From an uncultured Clostridia bacterium (GTDB lineage Bacteria; Bacillota; Clostridia; Oscillospirales; Ruminococcaceae): DNA of 64,000 bases. The stretch covers positions 1-64,000 of the forward strand of contig CAMUJF010000012.1 in NCBI GenBank assembly GCA_947089135.1, given 5' to 3'. The number at the start of each line of letters is the position of its first letter. Within the stretch, counting starts at the first letter, position 1. The notes below the pieces were generated by a model. That model ran no database searches, was not told the DNA's origin, and was given only the letters and a program-made list of their open reading frames with translations. The position numbers and the translations under genes are program-made. Below, one piece after another: positions 32,711 to 40,679 of this stretch.

Positions 32711-33229
32711 ATGATTTTATCGGGAAAAGAAATCGAAAAGCACATCGGCAGGGAAATAATCATCGAGCCTTTTTCCCGGGACAGGCTCAATCCCAACAGC
32801 TATAATCTAAGCCTTGCGGACGAGCTTCTGGTGTATGAAAACGACGTCCTTGACATGAAAAAGCCCAATCCCACTAAGCGGATAGTCATACCCGAAAGCG
32901 GTCTGACCCTTGAACCAAACAGACTCTATCTCGGCAGGACGAACGAGTACACCGCCACCGAGGGATTTGTCCCTATGCTGGAGGGGCGTTCTTCAACAGG
33001 CAGACTGGGACTGTTCATTCACGTTACGGCTGGCTTCGGAGACGTTGGCTTCAAGGGTTACTGGACGCTTGAGATTTTCTGCGTACAGCCCGTGACTATC
33101 TACCCCAACGCCGAGATTTGCCAGATATATTACCACGACATACACGGCGATTACAAGCCTTATTCAAGCGGGAAATATCAGAACAACACAGGTATTCAGC
33201 CGAGCCTTATGTATAAGGACTTTGAATAA
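32711..33229 (+). CDS. dcd: dCTP deaminase
   Basis: This 172-residue protein matches dCTP deaminase/dUTPase-like trimeric enzymes that make dUTP for thymidylate synthesis. Conserved parts are SFSRDRLNPNSYNLSLAD-like residues near position 20 (DRLNPNSYNLSLADEL), the active-site loop GRSSTGRLGLFIHVTAGFGD, then FKGYWTLEI and a C-terminal YQNNTGIQPSLMYKDF. Length is slightly short of E. coli Dcd but within the family. An ACGGAGG site precedes the ATG. It directly adjoins a TIGR04076 gene. Confidence 0.9.
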   Translation: MILSGKEIEKHIGREIIIEPFSRDRLNPNSYNLSLADELLVYENDVLDMKKPNPTKRIVIPESGLTLEPNRLYLGRTNEYTATEGFVPMLEGRSSTGRLGLFIHVTAGFGDVGFKGYWTLEIFCVQPVTIYPNAEICQIYYHDIHGDYKPYSSGKYQNNTGIQPSLMYKDFE

Positions 33230-33241
33230 ATGGGGAATGTT

Positions 33242-33616
33242 ATGAAAAAATGGTATAATGAGGATTACGAGTTCACAATAGAAGTAGTGAACGTGTCTCA
33301 CAATGGCAAGACCGAGGGGCATTGCCGCAACGGCGACGAGGTTGGGGACGTGTACAAATGCGGCTATGACTGTCCCGTAAATCAGCGTGGGCGGGGCTTC
33401 TGCTCAAAGAGTATGCTTTTGCTTTTTCCCATGATGGAAACCGTTCGTGGCGGCGGCGACCTGCGTATGATAGGCGGGTACTCGCCAAGCGGCAACGTCC
33501 CCGATTCACCGCTGGTGAAAGAGTTTGTCTGTCCCGACGGGGTAGTGACGTACCGTCTTACCGCCCAAAAGACAGGCGGGGAGAATTTCCACACGGGAGG
33601 GTTTTACAAGGAATGA
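33242..33616 (+). CDS. TIGR04076-family protein
   Basis: This 124-residue protein has the pattern of TIGR04076 proteins: an N-terminal strand (YEFTIEVVNVSHNGKTEGH), spaced cysteines (YKCGYDCPVNQRGRGFC) and MLLLFPMMETVRGGGDLRM. The family has no established function; conserved cysteines suggest a metal or redox site. I prefer the ATG at 33242 (MKKWYNEDY); an in-frame ATG lies 12 bases earlier. Its end overlaps the next start. Confidence 0.7.
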   Translation: MKKWYNEDYEFTIEVVNVSHNGKTEGHCRNGDEVGDVYKCGYDCPVNQRGRGFCSKSMLLLFPMMETVRGGGDLRMIGGYSPSGNVPDSPLVKEFVCPDGVVTYRLTAQKTGGENFHTGGFYKE

Positions 33617-34002
33617 TTTTTCTGACAGAAGCCGAACGGCGGAATACTCACAGCTCATGCTATTTTGAGTTTCAGTTCTGCGAAAGCAACGAGCCGCTGA
33701 AAAACGGCTGCGTGCGGTATGAAATTGTCAAGCACTGGCAGGAGGACAGTCTGAATATCTATGACGAGGATTTTGACGAGTTTTACGGACTTTACGGCGA
33801 TATTTTTGAATGCGCGGTTTTCCCCAATGGAGAGCGCGGTTTTGATTACTGCGGGATAAATTACTATTGCAAAGCCGAGACGGAAAAAATTCTTGCGGAG
33901 CTGTCCGCAAAAAATATTGACAGAGAAAAGTACGCAGGATTGATACCCTGGCTGAAAATCGCCGCAGAACGGGGCAAAGGGTTTTATATTTTGGGATTAT
34001 AA
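33613..34002 (+). CDS. Hypothetical protein
   Basis: This 129-residue protein (MIFLTEAERRNTHSSCYFEF, then YDEDFDEFYGLYGDIFECAV) is acidic and aromatic-rich, without a recognised family or membrane segment. Its ATG overlaps the stop of the TIGR04076 gene by four bases, so the pair are probably co-translated. It may act with that protein; nothing more is visible. Confidence 0.6.
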   Translation: MIFLTEAERRNTHSSCYFEFQFCESNEPLKNGCVRYEIVKHWQEDSLNIYDEDFDEFYGLYGDIFECAVFPNGERGFDYCGINYYCKAETEKILAELSAKNIDREKYAGLIPWLKIAAERGKGFYILGL

Positions 34003-34084
34003 AAAATTGCATTGAAAGGTTGTGATAAAAATGAAATCGCCCGACGATCTCATTGTTTATGTTTAAAAATTTGGAGGAACAGAT

Positions 34085-34324
34085 ATGAAAGACCATAAAA
34101 CGAAAAAATCCAAAGTAATTCGGATATTTTTCGTTATCATTGCTGTACTGCTTCTTGTGCCGTTTCCTATCAGATATAAGGACGGAGGAACAGTAAAATA
34201 CAGAGCCGCGCTGTACTGTGTCACAAAGCGGCACGAACTGGTTTGTGATGTGGGCTACTATGTGGGCACCGAGATTGAAATTCTCGGATTTGAGGTCTAC
34301 AATGATGTGAAGCTTGACGACTGA
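34085..34324 (+). CDS. Small membrane protein
   Basis: This 79-residue protein has a lysine-rich start (MKDHKTKKSKVI) and one membrane segment (RIFFVIIAVLLLVPFPI), followed by a short extracytoplasmic domain with two cysteines (ALYCVTKRHELVCDVGYY) that could form a disulfide. A GGAGG site precedes the start. An 11-codon frame just upstream (34031-34066, MKSPDDLIVYV) may be a remnant of another gene. Function is unknown. Confidence 0.6.
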   Translation: MKDHKTKKSKVIRIFFVIIAVLLLVPFPIRYKDGGTVKYRAALYCVTKRHELVCDVGYYVGTEIEILGFEVYNDVKLDD

Positions 34325-34393
34325 AAATCTTGTCTAAAACAGCAGGACATTTTACAAGTCAAACAATATTTATTATAAAAGGAGATTTTAAAA

Positions 34394-35623
34394 ATGACTT
34401 TATACGAGGAACTTGTTGCCCGCGGACTTATCGCGCAGGTGACCGACGAAAAGGAAATAAGCGACATGATAAACAACGGCAAGGCGACCTTTTACATTGG
34501 CTTCGACCCTACCGCCGACAGCCTCCATGTGGGACATTTTATGGCTCTTTGCCTGATGAAGCGTCTGCAAATGGCCGGAAACAAGCCTATTGCGCTTTTG
34601 GGCGGCGGCACAGGTATGATCGGCGACCCGTCGGGAAAGTCCGATATGCGTAAAATGCTTACCAAAGAGGACATCGAACACAACATTGAGTGCTTTAAAA
34701 AGCAAATGAGCAGGTTTATTGATTTCTCCGAGGGAAAGGCTGTTATGGTAAACAACGCCGACTGGCTCCTTGACCTGAACTATGTGGACGTGCTACGCGA
34801 GGTTGGCGCGTGCTTCTCCGTCAACAAAATGCTGACCTACGAGTGCTACAAGCAGCGTATGGAGCGGGGACTGACTTTCCTTGAATTTAACTACATGATA
34901 ATGCAGAGCTACGACTTTTATATGCTGTACCAGAAGTACGGCTGCACAATGCAGTTCGGCGGCGACGACCAGTGGGCGAATATGCTTGGCGGTACGGAGC
35001 TTATCCGCAAAAAGCTCGGCAAGGACGCTCACGCCATGACAATTACCCTGCTTCTCAACTCCGAGGGCAAGAAAATGGGCAAGACCGAAAAGGGTGCTGT
35101 TTGGCTCGACCCCGAAAAAACGTCCCCCTATGATTTTTACCAGTACTGGCGCAACGTTGCCGACGCGGACGTTATGAAGTGCATACGTATGCTGACTTTC
35201 CTGCCGATCGAGGAGATCGAGTCCATGAAAGATTGGGAGGGCAGTCAGCTCAACAAGGCTAAGGAAATTCTTGCCTACGAGCTGACAAAGCTTGTCCACG
35301 GCGAGGAGGAAGCTAACAAGGCGCAGCAGGGAGCGCAGGCTCTTTTCGGAGGCGGGGGAAAAATTGCCTGCGGCAATACCGAGAATATGCCGAGTACCGA
35401 AATTCCTGCCGCAGAAATTCCCGCAGACGGCATAAACATCATGGATTTGCTTGTAAAAACTGGGCTTGCTCCCTCCAAGAGCGAGGCGAGAAGACTTGTT
35501 CAGCAGGGGGGAATTTCCGTTGACGATGCGAAGATAACCGAACCTAACGCTCTTGTTAAAATTGATGCGGAAGTAATTATCAAAAAGGGCAAAAAGGTCT
35601 TCCACAAAGCGGTAAAAGCGTAA
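34394..35623 (+). CDS. tyrS: Tyrosine--tRNA ligase
   Basis: This 409-residue class I aminoacyl-tRNA synthetase charges tRNA-Tyr. Visible are the HIGH-like motif (PTADSLHVGHFMALC, near residue 43), the tyrosine-binding region (QFGGDDQWANMLGG), the KMSKS-like motif (GKKMGKTEKGAVWL, near 226) and a C-terminal S4 RNA-binding domain (GLAPSKSEARRLVQQGGISV). An AAAGGAG site precedes the ATG. In Firmicutes tyrS usually sits directly under a Tyr T-box; here the T-box lies 3.4 kb upstream with a terminator and an antisense gene between. A terminator follows. Confidence 0.96.
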   Translation: MTLYEELVARGLIAQVTDEKEISDMINNGKATFYIGFDPTADSLHVGHFMALCLMKRLQMAGNKPIALLGGGTGMIGDPSGKSDMRKMLTKEDIEHNIECFKKQMSRFIDFSEGKAVMVNNADWLLDLNYVDVLREVGACFSVNKMLTYECYKQRMERGLTFLEFNYMIMQSYDFYMLYQKYGCTMQFGGDDQWANMLGGTELIRKKLGKDAHAMTITLLLNSEGKKMGKTEKGAVWLDPEKTSPYDFYQYWRNVADADVMKCIRMLTFLPIEEIESMKDWEGSQLNKAKEILAYELTKLVHGEEEANKAQQGAQALFGGGGKIACGNTENMPSTEIPAAEIPADGINIMDLLVKTGLAPSKSEARRLVQQGGISVDDAKITEPNALVKIDAEVIIKKGKKVFHKAVKA

Positions 35624-35665
35624 AAATCTTGCTGCTTGCTTCAGACGGAGCATGAGATTTATAGG

Positions 35666-35705
35666 AACGCAGCGTGTTCGCAAAGAAACTCGCTGCGTTT
35701 TTTTC
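35666..35705 (+). terminator. Terminator of tyrS
   Basis: AACGCAGCG pairs with CGCTGCGTT (35691-35699) and runs into TTTTTTT. Confidence 0.9.
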
Positions 35706-35744
35706 TGTAAGTTATAATTATTTTAGTAAAATTATATAAAAAAT

Positions 35745-35773
35745 TTGACATTTGAGATAAAATATGGTATAAT
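35745..35773 (+). promoter_or_regulatory. Consensus promoter of the amidohydrolase
   Basis: TTGACA-17-TATAAT lies 76 bases before the ATG. Confidence 0.85.
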
Positions 35774-35848
35774 AATAACATATTAATTCGTGCGGATCAA
35801 AAATCTGTAAATTTTATCTTCTATCCTTTGAAAAAGGAGCATTTTATA

Positions 35849-36670
35849 ATGTACATAGACTTTCACACCCACGCTTTTGCGGACGCTATCGCAGAAAGGG
35901 CTATATCCAAATTGGAAAACACTCTTATCGAATCGGGCTACGGTAAGGACGTTCCCGCCGCAACGCGCGGAACTGTGGGCGAGCTTCTTGAAAAGCTCCC
36001 GCAGTGGGAGGTTGACAAGGCGGTCATTCTGCCTATTGCAACCAAGCCCTCCCAGCAGACGACGATAAACAACTGGGCAAAGGACGTTCAGACGGCTTAC
36101 AGCGGCACACTGTACTGCTTCGGATCGGTTCACCCCGACGCGGAAGACGCTTTTGCAGAGCTTGAACGGATAAAGGCTCTGGGACTTTACGGCGTTAAGC
36201 TCCACCCGGATTATCAGGGCTTTTTTGCCGACGAGGAGCGGATTTTCCCGCTGTACCGCAAGTGTGCGGAGCTTGGACTGCCGGTGGTCCTTCACGCAGG
36301 ACTGGACGCTATGTCAATGGATTGTATCCACTGTACGCCGCAGATGAGTGCGGCTGTTCTTGACGCTGTTCCGGAACTGACCCTTATATTGGCTCATCTG
36401 GGCGGAAACGGCATCTGGGACGATGTGGAAAGGTATCTGGTCGGCAGAAACGTTTATCTTGATACGGCGTATATTGAGGGAAATATTTCCGATGAACAGG
36501 CTCTGAGAATATTCAGAGATCACGGTGCGGATAAGATACTGTTTGCCTCCGACTGTCCGTGGCACCCGTCCTGCCGTGAAAGGGCAATGCTGGAAAGAAT
36601 GCCTCTTACACACGGGGAACGTGAGTTGATATCCCATATTAACGCGGAAAAGCTTTTAAACATTTGTTAA
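35849..36670 (+). CDS. Amidohydrolase-family metal-dependent hydrolase
   Basis: This 273-residue TIM-barrel protein belongs to the amidohydrolase-2 group. It starts with the metal-binding DFHTHAF motif, has YGVKLHPDYQGFF and LPVVLHAGLD in the barrel, LAHLGG further on, and the C-terminal catalytic aspartate in LFASDCPWHPS. Substrates in this group are diverse (decarboxylases and hydrolases). It stands alone with its own consensus promoter and an AAAGGAG site, so no pathway can be inferred from neighbours. Confidence 0.88.
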   Translation: MYIDFHTHAFADAIAERAISKLENTLIESGYGKDVPAATRGTVGELLEKLPQWEVDKAVILPIATKPSQQTTINNWAKDVQTAYSGTLYCFGSVHPDAEDAFAELERIKALGLYGVKLHPDYQGFFADEERIFPLYRKCAELGLPVVLHAGLDAMSMDCIHCTPQMSAAVLDAVPELTLILAHLGGNGIWDDVERYLVGRNVYLDTAYIEGNISDEQALRIFRDHGADKILFASDCPWHPSCRERAMLERMPLTHGERELISHINAEKLLNIC

Positions 36671-36790
36671 TCATTTCACAACACTTTTTTACCTTGGTTT
36701 GGATATTTTTATTAATACAGAGTATGCGCCAATGTGATTTTTTTGTGAAAATGTGCATATATTCTTTGCGGATTTGTTAAAAATAACATA

Positions 36791-36819
36791 TTGCCAAATT
36801 TATAATAAAATGTTATAAT
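36791..36819 (+). promoter_or_regulatory. Promoter of the type IV pilus operon
   Basis: TTGCCA-17-TATAAT lies about 177 bases before pilC, leaving room for a long leader RNA. Confidence 0.75.
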
Positions 36820-36869
36820 ATTTAAAGTATCGTGGGCATTTTTTGTGCGGACTTTTTTTAAACGTTTTC

Positions 36870-36960
36870 CTTCGGTGCGGCAACTGCGGTCTTAACGGCT
36901 AAGCTATGCCGGAAGACCGATGCGGCAGCTGTAAGAACGGCGGCATAAATCTGCCTGAAG
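36870..36960 (+). promoter_or_regulatory. Structured leader of the pilus operon, candidate riboswitch
   Basis: About 91 nucleotides are enclosed by CTTC/GAAG. Inside are a strong hairpin (CGGTCTT 36887-36893 with AAGACCG 36913-36919, inner stem CGGC/GCCG) and a second one (GGCGG/CTGCC around a 7-base loop). It ends 36 bases before the pilC start, with the ribosome site just after. It does not fit the c-di-GMP riboswitch consensus that I know. Confidence 0.5.
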
Positions 36961-36995
36961 ATAATTCTATCCATATCGGAGGTGTCAACCAATTT

Positions 36996-38189
36996 ATGAA
37001 GACATTTGTCTATACGGCTACAGACGTTCAGGGCAATACAGTCAAAAACGCCCGAATGGTCGCTGAGGATGTAAATGATTTTTTGGAAAAGATCCACGAA
37101 AAGGGACTTTTCTGCTCAAGCTACAAGGAAGCAAGCGACAAGGGTGCCAAAACGCTTCATAAGTTTACAACCGGCGAACTGGCGTACAACTGCCGTCAGC
37201 TCAGCGCAATGCTTACGTCGGGTCTGACCCTTGTAAGAGCTCTTGATATCCTGTATAAGGAACAGGAAAAGGACAATACCAAGCAGCTTTTCAGAGAGGT
37301 CTACGAAGAGGTTCAGAAGGGCTCGTCTTTCTCGGACGCATTAAAAATGCAGCAGGGCGCGTTCCCGTCTTTCATGGTTTCCATGATACAGGCGGGTGAA
37401 TCCTCCGGTTCACTGGATGTTATCATCCGCCGCCTTGAAGAATATTACGACAAGCAGAACAAGCTGAACAACAAGATCAAGGGCGCAATGATGTATCCTA
37501 TTATTTTGGCGGTGCTCTGCGTAGCTATCGTTGTCGCTTTGTTTACATTTATTATGCCTACTTTCAAGGATCTGCTTACCGAAGAGGATATGAAAGGTCT
37601 GACCGGTGCGCTGTTTGCATTTTCAGACAGTCTTACCGGATATTGGTACATATATCTGGGCGTTGTTTTGGCGTTGGTGTTTATTATCAAATATTCGCTG
37701 AAAATTCCCGATGTGCGGTTCAAATTCGATAAAATGCTGTGCAAGATGCCGAAAATCGGAAAGCTGATAGTAAAGGTCTATACGGGACGTTTCGCAAGAA
37801 CGCTGTCTTCGCTTTATTCGTCCGGTATCCCTATGGTTGAGGCTTTGGAGCGCTCGGCTGCTATACTTAACAATACCTTTATTGAAAAGGCGTTTGTTAC
37901 GGTCGTGGACGAAGTAAAACAGGGCGAGCAGCTCTCCGTTTCGATACAGAGAACAGGTATATTTGAGTCTATGTTCTGCTCTATCATCTATGTCGGAGAG
38001 GAAGCCGGCGCGCTTGATACTATTCTCGAGAAATCCGCTTCATTCTATGAGGACGAGTCGGACTCCGCTATCCAGCGTATCGTAGGAATGATAGAGCCTA
38101 TCATGATCATCATAATGGGTATTGCGATCGGTTTCGTTATCGCAGGTATTCTTCCCGCGATCTATAATTCCATGGAAAATATCCAGTAA
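36996..38189 (+). CDS. pilC: Type IV pilus inner-membrane platform protein PilC
   Basis: This 397-residue protein is a PilC/GspF platform protein that couples the assembly ATPases to pilin extraction. Two similar halves each contain a GspF cytoplasmic domain (YNCRQLSAMLTSGLTLVRAL and FARTLSSLYSSGIPMVEALE), with three membrane segments (YPIILAVLCVAIVVALFTF, YIYLGVVLALVFIIKYSL and a C-terminal one). I take the ATG at 36996 (MKTFVYTATDVQGN) after a CGGAGGTG site; upstream codons in frame lie within the structured leader. It opens the pilus operon. Confidence 0.93.
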   Translation: MKTFVYTATDVQGNTVKNARMVAEDVNDFLEKIHEKGLFCSSYKEASDKGAKTLHKFTTGELAYNCRQLSAMLTSGLTLVRALDILYKEQEKDNTKQLFREVYEEVQKGSSFSDALKMQQGAFPSFMVSMIQAGESSGSLDVIIRRLEEYYDKQNKLNNKIKGAMMYPIILAVLCVAIVVALFTFIMPTFKDLLTEEDMKGLTGALFAFSDSLTGYWYIYLGVVLALVFIIKYSLKIPDVRFKFDKMLCKMPKIGKLIVKVYTGRFARTLSSLYSSGIPMVEALERSAAILNNTFIEKAFVTVVDEVKQGEQLSVSIQRTGIFESMFCSIIYVGEEAGALDTILEKSASFYEDESDSAIQRIVGMIEPIMIIIMGIAIGFVIAGILPAIYNSMENIQ

Positions 38190-38256
38190 ACGGCAAAAGC
38201 ACAAGAGCAGGGAACTGTTCATCAAATATTAATAAAAAATTTGTGAGGTGACGAGT

Positions 38257-39783
38257 ATGCTTTCATTTGATATTACAGACAGACACGTCCGCATTATCCG
38301 CGGTACCGAGGCTCACGGCAAGATAAAGGTCGCCGACGCTTCCACTATCGACATAAGCGAGGGTCTGATTGTTAATGGTCATATTAAAGATATACCCAAA
38401 ATGGCGACGATAATCAACGATGAGCTGAAAAACAAAAGAATGGCTGACAAGGAAGCGGTCATCAGCATTTCCTCGAACCTGATCATATTCAAGGAGATAC
38501 ATATTCCGAAAGCAAAGGGAGCTCAGCTTCTGACTATGGTTCAGAACCAAATGCAGCACCAGATGGGAATTGCCGAGGACTATTCGATATCCTATACGAT
38601 CGCGGGAGAAATCGAAGAAGAGGGCGTTCAGGCAATGAAAGTTCTTGCAACGGCGTGTCCTTTTGAAGTAGTTGACTGTTTCAGAAAGGTGTTCTCCATG
38701 TTGGGTATAAGTCTGCGTTCCGTTGTGGTTGCCTGCAACTCTATTTCAAGGATCATTCTGGGCGATCCCAAGGCAAAGGCCAAAATGCCTATGCTGCTTG
38801 TTCAGATCGACCCTAACTTTGTAAGTCTCAATCTTTATGAGAATAATCAGCTTACGTTCTCGCGTTTTGCTTCGATAGATCCTGAGGACTATGACAATTC
38901 TGAGGACTACATCTACGAGGCTGTAAATGAGAACATCTTCAGAATGTTCCAGTTCCAGAAGTCAAGAAGCGGAGACAATCCGATTCAGAACGTTGTGTTC
39001 TACGGCGATACATCAGAGTATATCCGCCTTACAAACGCTCTGGAACAGATGGATATTTCCACCAGTTTGCTTGGAGTTCCCAGCAATATCGGCGGATACG
39101 AGAATTTTGAGTTCCAAGCTTATGCAAACGCTATCGGAGCCATGTTCCGCGGCAACAAGGATACCGAGCGTATCAATCTGATCGAGGTAGACGCTGCTTC
39201 GGGACGTACAAGCGCGGGTGCGAAGTTTGCTCTTGCGGTATTTGGTTCAATTGCGATTTCTGCGGCTGTGGTCGGAGCCGTATGGGTGTATGAGGATATT
39301 ATGGAAAACGGGTTTGTCAGCGAAACAGCAGAGATACAGGAGTATCTTGATTCTCCTGATGTAGCCGCTAAGATCGCTGCCGTAGATGCTGCTCAGACAA
39401 AGCTTGACAAGGTAAACAGTGTTAAGGCATATATTGATATAGCCTATGATAACTACGATTCACTGCCTATGATAACGAGCGAGGTTATTGACGACATTGA
39501 AGCGAATTTCAGCGGAACAAGCGTAAAATGGACTACAATAACATATGGAAACGGCTTCTTTACGGTACAGTGCATGGCAAACAAAAATAATGAACCGTCT
39601 GAAGTGGTCGGCAAGTTCTTTGAGCAGGATATATTTGAAAACGTTACATACACAGGCTTTAGCGTCGGCGGGGACGAGACTGAGGGAGATACCGGATATG
39701 AATTTAATATATCGTTCTCAATTCGTCCCGTTGAACCCGAGCCCGAGGAAGACGCTGCGGAACAGTCGTCTGAAGCCAACTGA
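38257..39783 (+). CDS. pilM: PilM-PilN fusion, pilus alignment protein
   Basis: This 508-residue protein joins two pilus parts. Residues 1-310 form an actin-like PilM domain (LSFDITDRHVRIIRGTEA, then MPMLLVQIDPNFVSLNLYEN). A membrane segment follows near residue 330 (FALAVFGSIAISAAVVGAV), then a PilN-like domain with a coiled-coil start and a ferredoxin-like part (GTSVKWTTITYGNGFFTVQC). Usually these are separate proteins that bind through the PilN N-terminus. The acidic tail (PVEPEPEEDAAEQSSEAN) is disordered. It lies between pilC and pilO. Confidence 0.85.
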   Translation: MLSFDITDRHVRIIRGTEAHGKIKVADASTIDISEGLIVNGHIKDIPKMATIINDELKNKRMADKEAVISISSNLIIFKEIHIPKAKGAQLLTMVQNQMQHQMGIAEDYSISYTIAGEIEEEGVQAMKVLATACPFEVVDCFRKVFSMLGISLRSVVVACNSISRIILGDPKAKAKMPMLLVQIDPNFVSLNLYENNQLTFSRFASIDPEDYDNSEDYIYEAVNENIFRMFQFQKSRSGDNPIQNVVFYGDTSEYIRLTNALEQMDISTSLLGVPSNIGGYENFEFQAYANAIGAMFRGNKDTERINLIEVDAASGRTSAGAKFALAVFGSIAISAAVVGAVWVYEDIMENGFVSETAEIQEYLDSPDVAAKIAAVDAAQTKLDKVNSVKAYIDIAYDNYDSLPMITSEVIDDIEANFSGTSVKWTTITYGNGFFTVQCMANKNNEPSEVVGKFFEQDIFENVTYTGFSVGGDETEGDTGYEFNISFSIRPVEPEPEEDAAEQSSEAN

Positions 39784-39809
39784 TACAAAGAAAGTGCAGG
39801 TGATCATAA

Positions 39810-40577
39810 ATGAATTTAAAGCTTTCCTACAGAGATAAGGTTATTTTTATCGTTGTAATGGTTATTCTGGTTATTGTTGCGGGATTTTTCCTTTTTATCA
39901 AGCCGAAATTTGAACAGGTGAACGTTGCCAAGGATACCCTTGCTGCAAAGCAACAGGAAAAGATTGATATTGATACAAAAATAGAAACGCTTCCCGACAT
40001 TATTGACACTATGAAATCAACGGCTGAGGAAATCGGTGAAAAGCAGGAAATATTCCTTGACGAGGGTCATCCATATGTAAACGAGACTTATATCCGAGAG
40101 ATACTTTCAGGTCTGAACTTGAATATAACCAGCATGAACACAACGTATACAACTGCTTCTCCTATAAGCAGGTATACTATTGCAAAGCAGCATTATCTTG
40201 CTTATGACAATAAAATGAATGCTGATCTTTACAATGAGCTTCCGCAGGAGGTTTACGATCTTTATAACGGCGTTGCTGCTCCGGTGTATCCCAATACGAT
40301 AATAGGAGTAACAAATATGGTTGTTGAAGCTGATCTCGGCAATAACACAAGAAAAATATATGATATAATGGACAGACTTGCCGATGACGAAAAAACAATA
40401 ATCCTTAATTCGCTGAGCACGGAAAGAGAGCCGAAGAATGCTGATGAGGCATCGGTTTCTCTGAATCTTACGATGTACTCGATTTTTCCGCTCAATGTGG
40501 AGGAAGTACTGAAAGAAACCGACGAGATAAAACCAATTGAACCTGCGGTCGAGGAGACTGCTGAGCCGGCTGCCTGA
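39810..40577 (+). CDS. pilO: PilO-like pilus alignment protein
   Basis: This 255-residue protein has the PilO layout: a short cytoplasmic start, a membrane segment (VIFIVVMVILVIVAGFFLFI), a coiled coil (DTLAAKQQEKIDIDTKIETL) and a globular periplasm-type domain (YPNTIIGVTNMVVEADLGN, then SVSLNLTMYSIFPLNVEEV). PilO pairs with PilN to set the alignment complex. It follows the PilM-PilN fusion by 26 bases. The glutamate- and proline-rich tail is unusual and probably flexible. Confidence 0.85.
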   Translation: MNLKLSYRDKVIFIVVMVILVIVAGFFLFIKPKFEQVNVAKDTLAAKQQEKIDIDTKIETLPDIIDTMKSTAEEIGEKQEIFLDEGHPYVNETYIREILSGLNLNITSMNTTYTTASPISRYTIAKQHYLAYDNKMNADLYNELPQEVYDLYNGVAAPVYPNTIIGVTNMVVEADLGNNTRKIYDIMDRLADDEKTIILNSLSTEREPKNADEASVSLNLTMYSIFPLNVEEVLKETDEIKPIEPAVEETAEPAA

Positions 40578-40679
40578 CGGGCGTGCCGCGGTAAACCGAT
40601 AAATCATTTTGGTTTATCGGTTTTAGCCGATTGAAAAAGTATTTTAAGAGACAAAATCTGAGAGAAAGGGTGGTTGACA

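Noticed and set aside
34793..35683. Minus-strand open frame (296 codons) opposite tyrS
   Set aside because: It lies antisense to an enzyme with clear catalytic motifs and has no start signal.
36870..36960. c-di-GMP-I riboswitch
   Set aside because: The typical conserved blocks were not found, so only an unknown structured leader is claimed.
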